From: Oscillospiraceae bacterium
GTDB taxonomy: Bacteria; Bacillota; Clostridia; Oscillospirales; Ruminococcaceae
Assembly (NCBI GenBank): GCA_029006135.1
Contig: JAQXGE010000009.1
Span: forward strand, 1 to 42,610
Length of the DNA stretch: 42,610 nt
Direction of reading: 5' to 3'
In this document: piece after piece, positions 25,995 to 33,124 of the stretch
How the letters are laid out: every line of letters starts with the position of its first letter
Numbering within the stretch: position 1 is the first letter of the stretch
Notes under the pieces: model-generated
Told to the model about the DNA's origin: nothing
Database searches by the model: none
What the model saw: only the letters and a program-made list of their open reading frames with translations
Made by a program: the position numbers and the translations under genes

Positions 25995-26023
25995 ATTATA
26001 GCACCCGTGGCCCGCCCTGTCAA
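25995..26023 (-). promoter_or_regulatory. Consensus sigma-A promoter for ylxM-ffh
   Basis: On the minus strand TTGACA (26018-26023), 17-nt spacer, TATAAT (25995-26000): a perfect match to the vegetative consensus in both hexamers and spacing. Confidence 0.93.
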
Positions 26024-26103
26024 GGGAAAAATCGCGCATAAATGGGGAAAATGTGCCCAAAACGGTGTTTTTTTAATTTGGTAGTGTACACAAGCGCGTT
26101 TTA

Positions 26104-26112
26104 TGCTATAAT
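26104..26112 (+). promoter_or_regulatory. Extended -10 promoter for the CysK-like gene
   Basis: TGC followed by TATAAT (26107-26112) matches the extended -10 form TGnTATAAT. No good -35 is seen 16-18 nt upstream; a GTGTACAC palindrome (26084-26091) lies there instead. Divergent to the ylxM promoter about 105 bp away. Confidence 0.7.
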
Positions 26113-26153
26113 ATTCATTATATTTGACAAATTCTGCGAAAGGAGGCCCGTCC

Positions 26154-27047
26154 GTGGCCATCTTGCAAAGCTATTATCAGGATGTCTACCGTTCTCCGGT
26201 GGTTCGTCTTTCGGGATACTCCGGGCGTCACGGACTGTCCTCCAGTATTTTGGCCTATTTGGATTTCGGCGGAGCCACGGGCACCTGTAAGGACGGTGTA
26301 GCCGAGACAATGCTTGCCTTTGCCACCGAGCGCGGAACCCTCAAGCCTGGTATGCCGGTCGTGGAGGCCAGTTCAGGCAGCTTCGGTGCGGCACTGGCGG
26401 TAAGCTGTGCGACAACGGGGCACCCTTGTATTCTGGTGGTTCCCAACACGCTGCCCATTGCGCGGCGGCAGCACCTGCAAAATCTGGGTGCCCGGATTGT
26501 CGTCTGCAGCAGCGGCGGCCGCCGAGCGCTTGAACAGGTTGCAAAAGACACGGCCGCAAGATACAACGGCTATTTCACCAACTATTTTGCCAACGATGAC
26601 AACCCTGAATATCACCGCCGGGTGACGGGTCCGCAGATACTTAAGGCCGCCGGGGATGAAATTGACGCGGTTGTGGTCGGCGTTGGCAGCGGCGGAACCA
26701 TCACCGGCGTGGCGGAATACCTGAAAGCCTGGAACAGCATGATTCGCATTGTGGCTGTGGAGCCGAGCGAATGTGCCGCCATCTCGGGCGGTTTTATTGG
26801 TCATCACGGCATTGCCGGCATCGGCCCCGGTTTTGTGCCGGAGAACTATAATCCCTATGTGGTGGACACAGTCCTCACGGTCAGCACCTCCGATGCCGAG
26901 CGCACCGCGCGGGAAGTCCTGTTCTATGACGGTATTCCTGCCTGCTCAAGCGCCGGCGCCACACTGTACGCGGCTGCCGAGTTAATGGGAACCGGCAAAT
27001 GCACGCGGCCGCTGTGCATTTTTGCAGGCCGGCGCACTTATGAATGA
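26154..27047 (+). CDS. Cysteine synthase-like PLP-dependent enzyme, atypical substrate loop
   Basis: 297 residues, fold-type II PLP enzyme of the CysK/CBS family. Lys46 in GTCKDG matches the PLP lysine (SVKDR in CysK). The phosphate cradle GSGGT is at 178-182, followed by IAGIGPGFVP and the C-terminal SSAGAT that contacts the PLP ring. The substrate loop, TSGNTG in O-acetylserine sulfhydrylases, is SSGSFG here (73-78), lacking the Asn and Thr that hold the amino-acid carboxylate. So the family is clear but the substrate is not. Start at a GTG with AAAGGAGG 7 nt upstream. Single-gene transcript, divergent from ylxM-ffh, ended by a bidirectional terminator. Confidence 0.85.
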   Translation: MAILQSYYQDVYRSPVVRLSGYSGRHGLSSSILAYLDFGGATGTCKDGVAETMLAFATERGTLKPGMPVVEASSGSFGAALAVSCATTGHPCILVVPNTLPIARRQHLQNLGARIVVCSSGGRRALEQVAKDTAARYNGYFTNYFANDDNPEYHRRVTGPQILKAAGDEIDAVVVGVGSGGTITGVAEYLKAWNSMIRIVAVEPSECAAISGGFIGHHGIAGIGPGFVPENYNPYVVDTVLTVSTSDAERTAREVLFYDGIPACSSAGATLYAAAELMGTGKCTRPLCIFAGRRTYE

Positions 27048-27111
27048 ATTTTGTCCTGTCCATCGGCGGCAGTCTACTTAAAATTGAAAATTTTTCTCCA
27101 TAGTGGGGAGC

Positions 27112-27151
27112 AAAAAAACGGAGTGTATCAAAACGATACGCTCCGTTTTTT
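27112..27151. terminator. Bidirectional terminator
   Basis: 12-bp stem with one G-U pair (27118-27129 with 27135-27146, 5-nt loop), seven A before and six T after. It serves the CysK-like gene (+) and the cytidine deaminase gene (-). Confidence 0.92.
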
Positions 27152-27198
27152 CTTTCGTTTTTTCTATGTGCAGGTCAGCTTCGGCAAAACACCCTCGG

Positions 27199-27633
27199 TC
27201 AGTGCTCTTTTGCCTCGGCGTACCGCTCTTTCCCCCACCAGTTCGGCATAAGTTCTTTCAGCGTGACGATTTCTCTTGTCGCATAGTCGACCATGATTTC
27301 CATGTTTTCATTTTCTTCGCTGAGCTGATAGAGGAATTCCCTGCACGCACCGCACGGCATTCCGCTGCCCTCCCCATAAGGTGCCTTGTCGCGGAAGGCA
27401 ATCAGCCGTTTGATTCGGGTCTGGCCACTATTCACATACATATTCAGCGCAGCGACCCTCTCGGCGCACAGATTCATAACCCCGCTGCAGCTTTCAATAC
27501 AGAAACCGGTAAAGATCTGCCCGTTTTCCGCCTCGAGCGCACAGACAACGTTGTGTGCGTAGACAAACGGCGTGACCTCCTGCGGGTGATATTCTTTCCT
27601 TGCCGTCTCATAGAGTTTTTCCCAGATGTCCAT
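27199..27633 (-). CDS. Cytidine deaminase-like protein
   Basis: 144 residues. Zinc deaminase fold: CAE at 56-58 (ligand Cys and proton-shuttling Glu) and PCGAC with Cys94 and Cys97 as the other zinc ligands, the three-Cys set of the small tetrameric CDA type. Salvages cytidine/deoxycytidine to uridine forms. The region before CAE (GFCIESCSGVMNL) lacks the typical NVENxS substrate block, so a related deaminase with another substrate (blasticidin-S deaminase-like) cannot be excluded. AGAAGGA lies about 12 nt before the ATG. Confidence 0.82.
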   Translation of the reverse strand: MDIWEKLYETARKEYHPQEVTPFVYAHNVVCALEAENGQIFTGFCIESCSGVMNLCAERVAALNMYVNSGQTRIKRLIAFRDKAPYGEGSGMPCGACREFLYQLSEENENMEIMVDYATREIVTLKELMPNWWGKERYAEAKEH

Positions 27634-27659
27634 TATGGTTGTTTCCTTCTATTATTTTG

Positions 27660-27686
27660 AGCACAGCGCTAAAACTGCACTGTGCT
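27660..27686 (-). other. Hairpin directly after the DUF1622 stop
   Basis: AGCACAG (27660-27666) and CTGTGCT (27680-27686), 13-nt loop. No T-run follows on the minus strand, so at best a weak terminator or processing site before the deaminase gene. Confidence 0.4.
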
Positions 27687-28045
27687 TAATTTTGCGTATC
27701 CGCGGGGTGTGCCTTTTCCTCTGAGCGGAGTTCAAAGTGGATGAGGAAGCTGAGCAGTGCACGCAGCACAATGACGGCACCAAGCATCACGAGTTCGCTC
27801 TGTTCACGGACAATAACAGTCTTGAGGATTTCCGCCGCCATCTTAAATTCCAGCGCCGTGGCCAGACCGTTGGCAAGGTCCACTTTGAAATTGCCTTTTA
27901 CATTGCGATGGAAAACGTTCACCTTGAGATAGACCCAAAAAGACGTGACAGCACTCCATGTCACGACAAAAATTCCCATCAGTTCGAGAAGCGGAATAAT
28001 GTAAGAGAGCAAAATTTCAATCAGATTGTCCAGCAAGAGAAGCAC
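27686..28045 (-). CDS. DUF1622 family membrane protein
   Basis: 119 residues. Three hydrophobic segments, about 4-36, 78-104 and an amphipathic part between, with the block FKVDLANGLATALEFKMAAE and ILKTVIVRE that marks DUF1622 proteins. Function is unknown. Start is uncertain: a GTG at 28043-28045 is almost on top of AAAGGAA, whereas a TTG three codons later (28036) has that site at a better distance and would give 116 residues. Probably shares a transcript with the downstream deaminase gene. Confidence 0.8.
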   Translation of the reverse strand: MLLLLDNLIEILLSYIIPLLELMGIFVVTWSAVTSFWVYLKVNVFHRNVKGNFKVDLANGLATALEFKMAAEILKTVIVREQSELVMLGAVIVLRALLSFLIHFELRSEEKAHPADTQN

Positions 28046-28096
28046 TTCCTTTTTTATATTTTAACAAACGCCGTATTACAAAAGATTTTGGCCCGG

Positions 28097-28118
28097 AGTC
28101 CGGCGCATTAGCCGGACT
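28097..28118 (-). other. Hairpin at the 5' end of the DUF1622 transcript
   Basis: AGTCCGGC (28097-28104) and GCCGGACT (28111-28118), 8 bp perfect, 6-nt loop. The predicted start point is about 28117, so the stem is at the very 5' end of the mRNA. Confidence 0.55.
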
Positions 28119-28123
28119 TTCAG

Positions 28124-28132
28124 ATTATAACA
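28124..28132 (-). promoter_or_regulatory. Extended -10 promoter for DUF1622 gene
   Basis: On the minus strand TGT followed by TATAAT (28124-28129), an extended -10. The -35 region is weak (TGGTAC at 17 nt). Confidence 0.6.
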
Positions 28133-28155
28133 TACTTTCCTGTCCTGTACCAGTG

Positions 28156-28184
28156 TCATACAGTGTTATTTTTCCGCATACCGT
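28156..28184 (+). promoter_or_regulatory. Sigma-E-like promoter for spoIIID
   Basis: TCATACA (28156-28162), 14-nt spacer, CATACCGT (28177-28184). This resembles the known sporulation sigma-E elements (-35 containing ATA after K-M, -10 CATACAnT). Predicted start about 28191, with the Shine-Dalgarno at 28200-28206. The -35 copy itself also reads CATACAGT at 28157-28164. Confidence 0.5.
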
Positions 28185-28213
28185 TAAAACAAAAAAGCCA
28201 AGGAGGCGTGCGT

Positions 28214-28492
28214 ATGAAGGGTGACCCGGAGGAGCGGGCTGTGCTGATTGGGCGATACCTGGCATCAAGCGGTGCAACCGTGCGGGCTGCAGCGCGGGTG
28301 TTTGGTGTGAGTAAAAGCACCGTATGGAAGGACCAATGCCGCCTGCGCCAGCTTGAGCCGGGGCTATGGCAGGAAGTTCAGGTTGTTTTGCAGCGCAACA
28401 AGGCGGAACGGCATCTGCGCGGGGGTGAAGCCACCCGCTGCAAATATCTGCGTCAGGCGCAGCTGCGGTCTCGTCCGCCCGGCCGCACATGA
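28214..28492 (+). CDS. spoIIID: Sporulation transcription factor SpoIIID
   Basis: 92 residues, as B. subtilis SpoIIID (93). The helix-turn-helix is at about 22-41 (TVRAAARVFGVSKSTVWKD) and the basic C-terminal DNA-binding end reads RHLRGGEATRCKYL, close to the family RHLRGGEATKxKY. In most homologues the recognition helix reads STVHKD; here His is replaced by Trp. SpoIIID switches mother-cell genes from sigma-E to sigma-K programmes. The ATG at 28214 has AAGGAGG 7 nt upstream. No obvious terminator follows before the next promoter. Confidence 0.92.
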   Translation: MKGDPEERAVLIGRYLASSGATVRAAARVFGVSKSTVWKDQCRLRQLEPGLWQEVQVVLQRNKAERHLRGGEATRCKYLRQAQLRSRPPGRT

Positions 28493-28530
28493 AACCGTGC
28501 GAAAAATGGTGAAATCCGCTGTGCTTTCTC

Positions 28531-28559
28531 TTGCGAACTGTGAAAAGGAACAGTATAAT
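28531..28559 (+). promoter_or_regulatory. Sigma-A-type promoter for dCMP deaminase
   Basis: TTGCGA (28531-28536), 17-nt spacer, TATAAT (28554-28559). Confidence 0.82.
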
Positions 28560-28590
28560 AAGTAAAAAACAGGAAAGGTCGGTGACTGCC

Positions 28591-29070
28591 ATGAAACGCG
28601 AGGACTATATCAGCTGGGACGAATATTTTATGGGGATTGCCCTTCTGTCCGCCATGCGCTCCAAGGACGATTCCAGCCAAGTGGGGGCCTGCATCGTAAG
28701 CCCCGAGAACAAGATTCTTTCCCTGGGCTACAACGGAATGCCCATCGGCTGCAATGATGATGATATGCCCTGGGATCGGGAGGGCGACCCGCTCGAGACA
28801 AAATATATGTATGTCTGCCATGCGGAATTAAACGCCATTCTCAACAGTGCGCACAGCGATTTGCGGGGCGCGCGGGTGTATGTGACGCTGTTCCCCTGCA
28901 ACGAATGCGCCAAGGCTATCATTCAGAGCGGTATACGGGAGATTATTTATCTGTCCGACAAATACCATGACACCAACGCCAGCATTGCCTCACGGCGGCT
29001 TTTCAACATGGCCGGCGTCAAATACCGGGCTTATCACCCCCACGGACGTGAGATCCGTTTTGAAGTGTAA
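28591..29070 (+). CDS. Deoxycytidylate (dCMP) deaminase
   Basis: 159 residues. Zinc enzyme that turns dCMP to dUMP, feeding thymidylate synthesis. Zinc site: His77-Ala-Glu79 in CHAELNAI and Cys103/Cys106 in PCNEC. The insert between strands ([20 protein letters not shown]) is typical of dCMP deaminases and separates them from cytidine deaminases. A GTG three codons upstream (28582) is closer to the ribosome site AGGAAAGG and is an alternative start. udk follows 20 nt later, a small pyrimidine unit. Confidence 0.92.
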   Translation: MKREDYISWDEYFMGIALLSAMRSKDDSSQVGACIVSPENKILSLGYNGMPIGCNDDDMPWDREGDPLETKYMYVCHAELNAILNSAHSDLRGARVYVTLFPCNECAKAIIQSGIREIIYLSDKYHDTNASIASRRLFNMAGVKYRAYHPHGREIRFEV

Positions 29071-29090
29071 TTTTGAGTGAGGCGGAAGTT

Positions 29091-29717
29091 ATGAAAACCA
29101 TCATTATCGGTATTGCGGGTGGAACGGGCAGCGGGAAAACCACGCTGACGCGCCGGCTTCGCAACCATTTCGGTGCGGACGAGGTCAGTGTTCTGAACCA
29201 TGACAGCTATTATAAGCGTCATGACGAACTGCCCTATGAGGAGCGGTGCAAGCTCAATTACGATCATCCCGATTCCTTCGACACCGAATTGCTGATTGAA
29301 CACCTGCACCGCCTTCAGGCCGGTCAGAGCGTGGATGTGCCGGTTTACGATTACAGTATTCACAACCGCAGTGACCGCACGATTCGGGTATCCCCTGCGC
29401 CGGTCATTATTGTGGAGGGAATTTTAATTTTTGCCAGTCCCGAACTGTGTGATATGATGGACCTCAAGGTGTTTGTGGATACCGATGCGGATGTACGCAT
29501 CCTGCGGCGCATTGTGCGTGATGTCAAAGACCGCGGACGCACATTGGACAGCGTAGTCAATCAGTATTTGACCACTGTCAAGCCTATGCACGAGCAGTTT
29601 GTGGAGCCGAGCAAGCGCAAGGCGGACCTGATTGTTCCGGAAGGCGGACGCAACGAAGTGGCACTTGATATGCTCACCAAATGGGTAGAAAATCATCTGA
29701 ACACGATTGACTTGTAA
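29091..29717 (+). CDS. udk: Uridine kinase
   Basis: 208 residues. Phosphorylates uridine and cytidine for pyrimidine salvage. P-loop GGTGSGKTT at residues 10-18, then NHDSYYK, YDHPDSFDTELL, VPVYDYSIHNR and EGILIF, the standard uridine kinase series. The ATG at 29091 has GAGGCGG 6 nt upstream. An in-frame TTG at 29073 would remove that spacing. Follows the dCMP deaminase gene closely. Confidence 0.96.
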   Translation: MKTIIIGIAGGTGSGKTTLTRRLRNHFGADEVSVLNHDSYYKRHDELPYEERCKLNYDHPDSFDTELLIEHLHRLQAGQSVDVPVYDYSIHNRSDRTIRVSPAPVIIVEGILIFASPELCDMMDLKVFVDTDADVRILRRIVRDVKDRGRTLDSVVNQYLTTVKPMHEQFVEPSKRKADLIVPEGGRNEVALDMLTKWVENHLNTIDL

Positions 29718-29721
29718 GTGA

Positions 29722-29770
29722 TGCACAAAAAAATCCCCGGTTTTTCTGCATTTTGTGCAAAATCTTTTTT
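29722..29770 (+). terminator. Probable terminator after udk
   Basis: TGCACAAAA (29722-29730) pairs with TTTTGTGCA (29751-29759), and T6 follows at 29765-29770. The stem is AT-rich with a 20-nt loop, so it is weaker than other terminators here. Confidence 0.5.
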
Positions 29771-29776
29771 GTTATC

Positions 29777-29805
29777 TTGACACCCTGAACAAAAACTGAT
29801 AAAAT
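29777..29805 (+). promoter_or_regulatory. Sigma-A promoter for the leucine operon
   Basis: TTGACA (29777-29782), 17-nt spacer, TAAAAT (29800-29805). Predicted start about 29812. Confidence 0.9.
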
Positions 29806-29811
29806 CAAACA

Positions 29812-30123
29812 CGTTATCTGACAAATGCGATGACGGGGAAAAAGCAGTTCTGCTTTTGCTGCAGAGAGCCGCCGGGTGGTGCAAGGCGGTGCAAAGAGTT
29901 CTGTGTCACTGGCCCCTGAGCAGACGTGCTGAGCGCTTTGCGTTAGGTGCGTACGGAGCCTGACCGTTATCATGCAGGAGCGATTCGCCGGCAAAACCAG
30001 CTGATCGTAATGAGCGGTCGTCATATTCAGGCGGCAATGAGAGTGGTACCGCGGGTACAGTGATTTGAAACGAATTACTCCCGTCTCTCAAAGGCAGAAT
30101 GTCTTTGAGGGGCGGTTTTTGTT
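29812..30123 (+). promoter_or_regulatory. Leucine T-box riboswitch leader
   Basis: A T-box leader binds uncharged tRNA and lets transcription continue. Seen: the lower stem I with GATGACGGGG (29829-29838), whose GGGG pairs with CCCC at 29913-29916; AGAGAG (29863-29868); the apical stem CCGCC/GGCGG (29870-29874 with 29885-29889) holding a GGTG loop; and the T-box core GAGTGGTACCGCG at 30041-30053. The specifier position just before GCCCC reads CTG (29909-29911), a leucine codon. The acceptor-binding bulge TGGT fits tRNA ending ACCA, as tRNA-Leu has discriminator A. The antiterminator forms when GAGAG (30039-30043) pairs with CTCTC (30085-30089). Together with the next genes this is leucine-responsive control. 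Confidence 0.95.
30081..30123 (+). terminator. T-box terminator
   Basis: 13-bp stem with two G-U pairs (30081-30093 with 30103-30115) followed by TTTTTGTTT. Its 5' arm overlaps the antiterminator arm at 30085-30089, so the two structures exclude each other. Confidence 0.93.
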
Positions 30124-30125
30124 TA

Positions 30126-30159
30126 CCTCCTTCAAAGGCGCACACAACCTTGAAGGAGG
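30126..30159 (+). promoter_or_regulatory. Hairpin sequestering the leuA Shine-Dalgarno
   Basis: Left arm 30126-30138 and right arm 30148-30159 form 12 pairs with one bulged A and a 9-nt loop. The right arm contains the whole leuA ribosome site AAGGAGG (30153-30159), 8 nt before the ATG. The left arm (anti-Shine-Dalgarno) can instead pair with the freed 3' arm of the T-box terminator (30103-30112 with 30128-30137, 10 pairs, two G-U). Confidence 0.8.
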
Positions 30160-30167
30160 CAATTTTT

Positions 30168-31838
30168 ATGATGGACGCAACGAAATACCATGTAGGCTAC
30201 TATCCCCCGCCGGTCGAACCCGGTCATGTTTATGAATGGCCCCAGAAGGACCACATTGAAAAGGCTCCGGCCTGGTGCAGTGTGGATCTGCGTGACGGCA
30301 ACCAGAGTCTCATTGTCCCGATGAGCCTGGATGAAAAGCTCGAATTTTATGATATGCTTGTGCGCATTGGTTTCAAGGAGATTGAGGTGGGCTTCCCTGC
30401 CGCATCGGAGACCGAATATGAATTCCTGCGCAAGCTGATTGATGAAAACCGCATCCCCGAGGATGTGACCGTGCAGGTTCTGACCCAGTGCCGCGACCAC
30501 ATTATCCGCAAAACCTTTGAGGCGGTCAAGGGTGCGCCGCGGGCCATCATTCACTTCTACAATTCCACCAGCGTGGCTCAGCGCGAGCAAGTTTTCCGCA
30601 AGAGCAAAGAGGAAATCAAGCAGATTGCTGTGGACGGCGCAAAGCTTGTCAAAAAGTTGAGCGAGGAGTACGAGGGCAACTTCCTGTTTGAGTACAGCCC
30701 CGAGAGCTTTACCGGCACCGAACCGGAATATGCCGTTGAAGTCTGCAATGCCGTCCTGGATGTCATGCAGCCCACGCCAGACCGTCCCATGATTATCAAT
30801 CTGCCGGTCACGGTGGAGATGAGTATGCCGCATATCTACGCCAACCAGATTGAATGGTGCTCCAAGCACCTGAAATACCGCGACAGCGTGATTCTCTCCA
30901 CCCATCCCCATAACGACCGCGGCTGCGGTGTTGCGGATGCCGAGCTGGCCGTTCTGGCCGGCGCACAGCGCATTGAGTGCTGCCTGTTCGGCAACGGTGA
31001 GCGCACCGGCAATGTGGACGCCATTACGCTTGCCATGAATATGTACAGCCACGGTGTTGACCCCAAGCTGGACTTCAGCGATATGCCTTCCATCTGTGAG
31101 ACTTACGAGCGTGTGACCCGGATGCACGTCTATGAGCGCACGCCCTACGCGGGCAGTCTGGTCTTTGCGGCGTTCAGCGGCAGCCATCAGGACGCCATTG
31201 CCAAGGGTATGACCTGGCGGCGTGAAAAGGACCTGCACGAATGGACCTGCCCGTACATTCCCATTGACCCGCATGATATTGGACGCACCTACGATGCCGA
31301 TGTTATCCGCATCAATTCCCAGAGCGGCAAGGGCGGCATCGGATTCCTGCTTCAGCAGAACTACGGCTACAACCCGCCGCCGCGTATGCGTGAGGACCTT
31401 GGCTACCGTGTCAAGGAAGTTTCTGACCACGAGCACAAGGAGCTGAGCGTACAGGAAGTCCTCTATGTCTTTGAGAGTGCCTATCTCAATCATGATACCC
31501 CGCTGCGGGTTAATTCTGCGCACTATGTGCAGAACCCGGATTCCACCATTACCGCCAATGTGGTCATCACAATGAACAACGGCGACCCCATTGAATCTTC
31601 TGCAACCGGCAACGGCCGTCTGGATGCTGTGGCCACGGCAATCGAACACGCCACCGGGATGCACTTCACGCTGTTCCATTACAGCGAGCACGCTCTGGAC
31701 AGCGACACTGACTCCCGCGCCTGCTGCTATGTCGGACTGAAATGGGCTTCCGGCTCCGAAACCTGGGGCTGCGGCACACACACTGACATTATCGTGGCAG
31801 GTATCCGCGCACTGGTGAGTGCAATCAACAACAAGTAA
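30168..31838 (+). CDS. leuA: 2-isopropylmalate synthase (long form)
   Basis: 556 residues. Condenses 2-ketoisovalerate with acetyl-CoA, the first step of leucine synthesis. The TIM barrel has the HMGL-type start WCSVDLRDGNQSLIVPM and the metal motif STHPHNDRGCGV; it begins YHVGYYPPPVEPGHVYEWPQ, the N-terminal extension of the LeuA2 type found in yeast and Actinobacteria. A C-terminal regulatory domain (about 435-556), the usual site of leucine feedback, is present. Starts at ATGATG 30168; the ribosome site is inside the hairpin described upstream. First gene of leuA-leuC-leuD-leuB. Confidence 0.97.
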   Translation: MMDATKYHVGYYPPPVEPGHVYEWPQKDHIEKAPAWCSVDLRDGNQSLIVPMSLDEKLEFYDMLVRIGFKEIEVGFPAASETEYEFLRKLIDENRIPEDVTVQVLTQCRDHIIRKTFEAVKGAPRAIIHFYNSTSVAQREQVFRKSKEEIKQIAVDGAKLVKKLSEEYEGNFLFEYSPESFTGTEPEYAVEVCNAVLDVMQPTPDRPMIINLPVTVEMSMPHIYANQIEWCSKHLKYRDSVILSTHPHNDRGCGVADAELAVLAGAQRIECCLFGNGERTGNVDAITLAMNMYSHGVDPKLDFSDMPSICETYERVTRMHVYERTPYAGSLVFAAFSGSHQDAIAKGMTWRREKDLHEWTCPYIPIDPHDIGRTYDADVIRINSQSGKGGIGFLLQQNYGYNPPPRMREDLGYRVKEVSDHEHKELSVQEVLYVFESAYLNHDTPLRVNSAHYVQNPDSTITANVVITMNNGDPIESSATGNGRLDAVATAIEHATGMHFTLFHYSEHALDSDTDSRACCYVGLKWASGSETWGCGTHTDIIVAGIRALVSAINNK

Positions 31839-31862
31839 ACGATCATCAGGGAGGAATCAGCT

Positions 31863-33122
31863 ATGGGAATGACCATGACGCAGAAAATTCTCGCCGCACA
31901 CTGCGGGGAGGAGTCCGTCAAGGCGGGGCAGCTCATCAATGCCAAACTGGATATTGTGCTGGGCAACGACATCACCACGCCCGTTGCCATCAACGAGTTC
32001 GAGAAGGCGGGTTTTGACTCGGTATTTGACAACACCCGCGTGAACATTGTGCTGGACCATTTTGTTCCCAACAAGGACATCAAGAGCGCCCAGCAATCCA
32101 AACAGTGCCGTGATTTTGCCAACAAATATGACATTCTCAATTTCTATGATGTGGGAACCATGGGCATCGAGCACGCGCTGCTGCCCGAGAAGGGCATCGT
32201 GACCGGCGGCGACTGCATCATCGGCGCGGACAGCCACACCTGCACCTACGGCGCCGTCGGTGCTTTCTCCACTGGCGTTGGCTCCACCGACATGGCCGCC
32301 GGCATGGCGACTGGCATGGCATGGTTCAAAGTTCCTGCGGCGATCAAGGTTGAACTGAAAGGTTCCATCCATCGCCCGGTTTCCGGCAAGGATGTGATTC
32401 TGCACCTCATCGGTGAGATTGGTGTTTCGGGCGCGCTCTACCGCAGCTTGGAGTTTGTGGGCGAGGGTGTCAAGAGCCTGACGATGGATGACCGTCTGTG
32501 CATCTGCAACATGGCGATTGAAGCCGGTGCCAAGAACGGCATTTTCCCGGTGGACGAGACCTGCGAAGCGTATCTCAAGGGCCGCAGCCAGCGTCCCTGG
32601 GTGAAATACGAGGCGGACGCCGATGCCGAATACGAGCGCACCGTTGTCATTGATTTGGACGCGCTGGAGCCCACCGTCAGTTACCCGCACCTGCCTGAAA
32701 ACACCCACGCCGCGAAGGAAGGCGTTGACATTGCCATTGACCAGGTCGTGATTGGTTCCTGCACCAACGGACGAATTGAGGATATGGAGGCCGCTTACAA
32801 CATTCTCAAGGGCCGTCATATTGCCAAGGGTGTGCGCGGTATCATCATTCCTGCCACAATGGCCGTCTACAAGGAATGCCTGCTGCGCGGCTACACGGAG
32901 GCGTTCATTGATGCGGGCTGCATCGTTTCCACCCCCACCTGCGGCCCCTGCTTAGGCGGATACATGGGTATCCTTGCCGACCATGAGCGCTGTGTTTCCA
33001 CCACGAACCGCAACTTTGTGGGACGCATGGGCCATGTGACATCCGAAATCTACCTGGCCAGCCCCGCCACCGCCGCGGCCAGCGCACTGACCGGACACAT
33101 CACCGATCCGAGGGAGGTTTAA
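31863..33122 (+). CDS. leuC: 3-isopropylmalate dehydratase large subunit
   Basis: 419 residues, the short (archaeal/clostridial) LeuC type. Aconitase superfamily; with LeuD it isomerises 2- to 3-isopropylmalate. The 4Fe-4S ligands are Cys300 (GSCTNGR) and Cys360/Cys363 (TCGPCLGG). [15 protein letters not shown] is the conserved substrate block. GGGAGGA lies 6 nt before the ATG. Its stop is 2 nt before the leuD start. Confidence 0.97.
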   Translation: MGMTMTQKILAAHCGEESVKAGQLINAKLDIVLGNDITTPVAINEFEKAGFDSVFDNTRVNIVLDHFVPNKDIKSAQQSKQCRDFANKYDILNFYDVGTMGIEHALLPEKGIVTGGDCIIGADSHTCTYGAVGAFSTGVGSTDMAAGMATGMAWFKVPAAIKVELKGSIHRPVSGKDVILHLIGEIGVSGALYRSLEFVGEGVKSLTMDDRLCICNMAIEAGAKNGIFPVDETCEAYLKGRSQRPWVKYEADADAEYERTVVIDLDALEPTVSYPHLPENTHAAKEGVDIAIDQVVIGSCTNGRIEDMEAAYNILKGRHIAKGVRGIIIPATMAVYKECLLRGYTEAFIDAGCIVSTPTCGPCLGGYMGILADHERCVSTTNRNFVGRMGHVTSEIYLASPATAAASALTGHITDPREV

Positions 33123-33124
33123 TC

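Noticed and set aside
28157-28164. CATACAGT as a perfect sigma-E -10 for spoIIID
   Set aside because: No ATA-type -35 at the right distance upstream; the pair with CATACCGT at 28177-28184 is better spaced. Recorded because the choice is not certain.
29812-30080. A leucine-rich leader peptide (classical attenuation)
   Set aside because: No start codon with ribosome site and leucine run was found; all features fit a T-box instead.
30132-31781. Open frame of 549 codons opposite leuA
   Set aside because: Antisense shadow; its translation is His/Val/Gly-rich without any motif and would cover the leuA leader hairpin.
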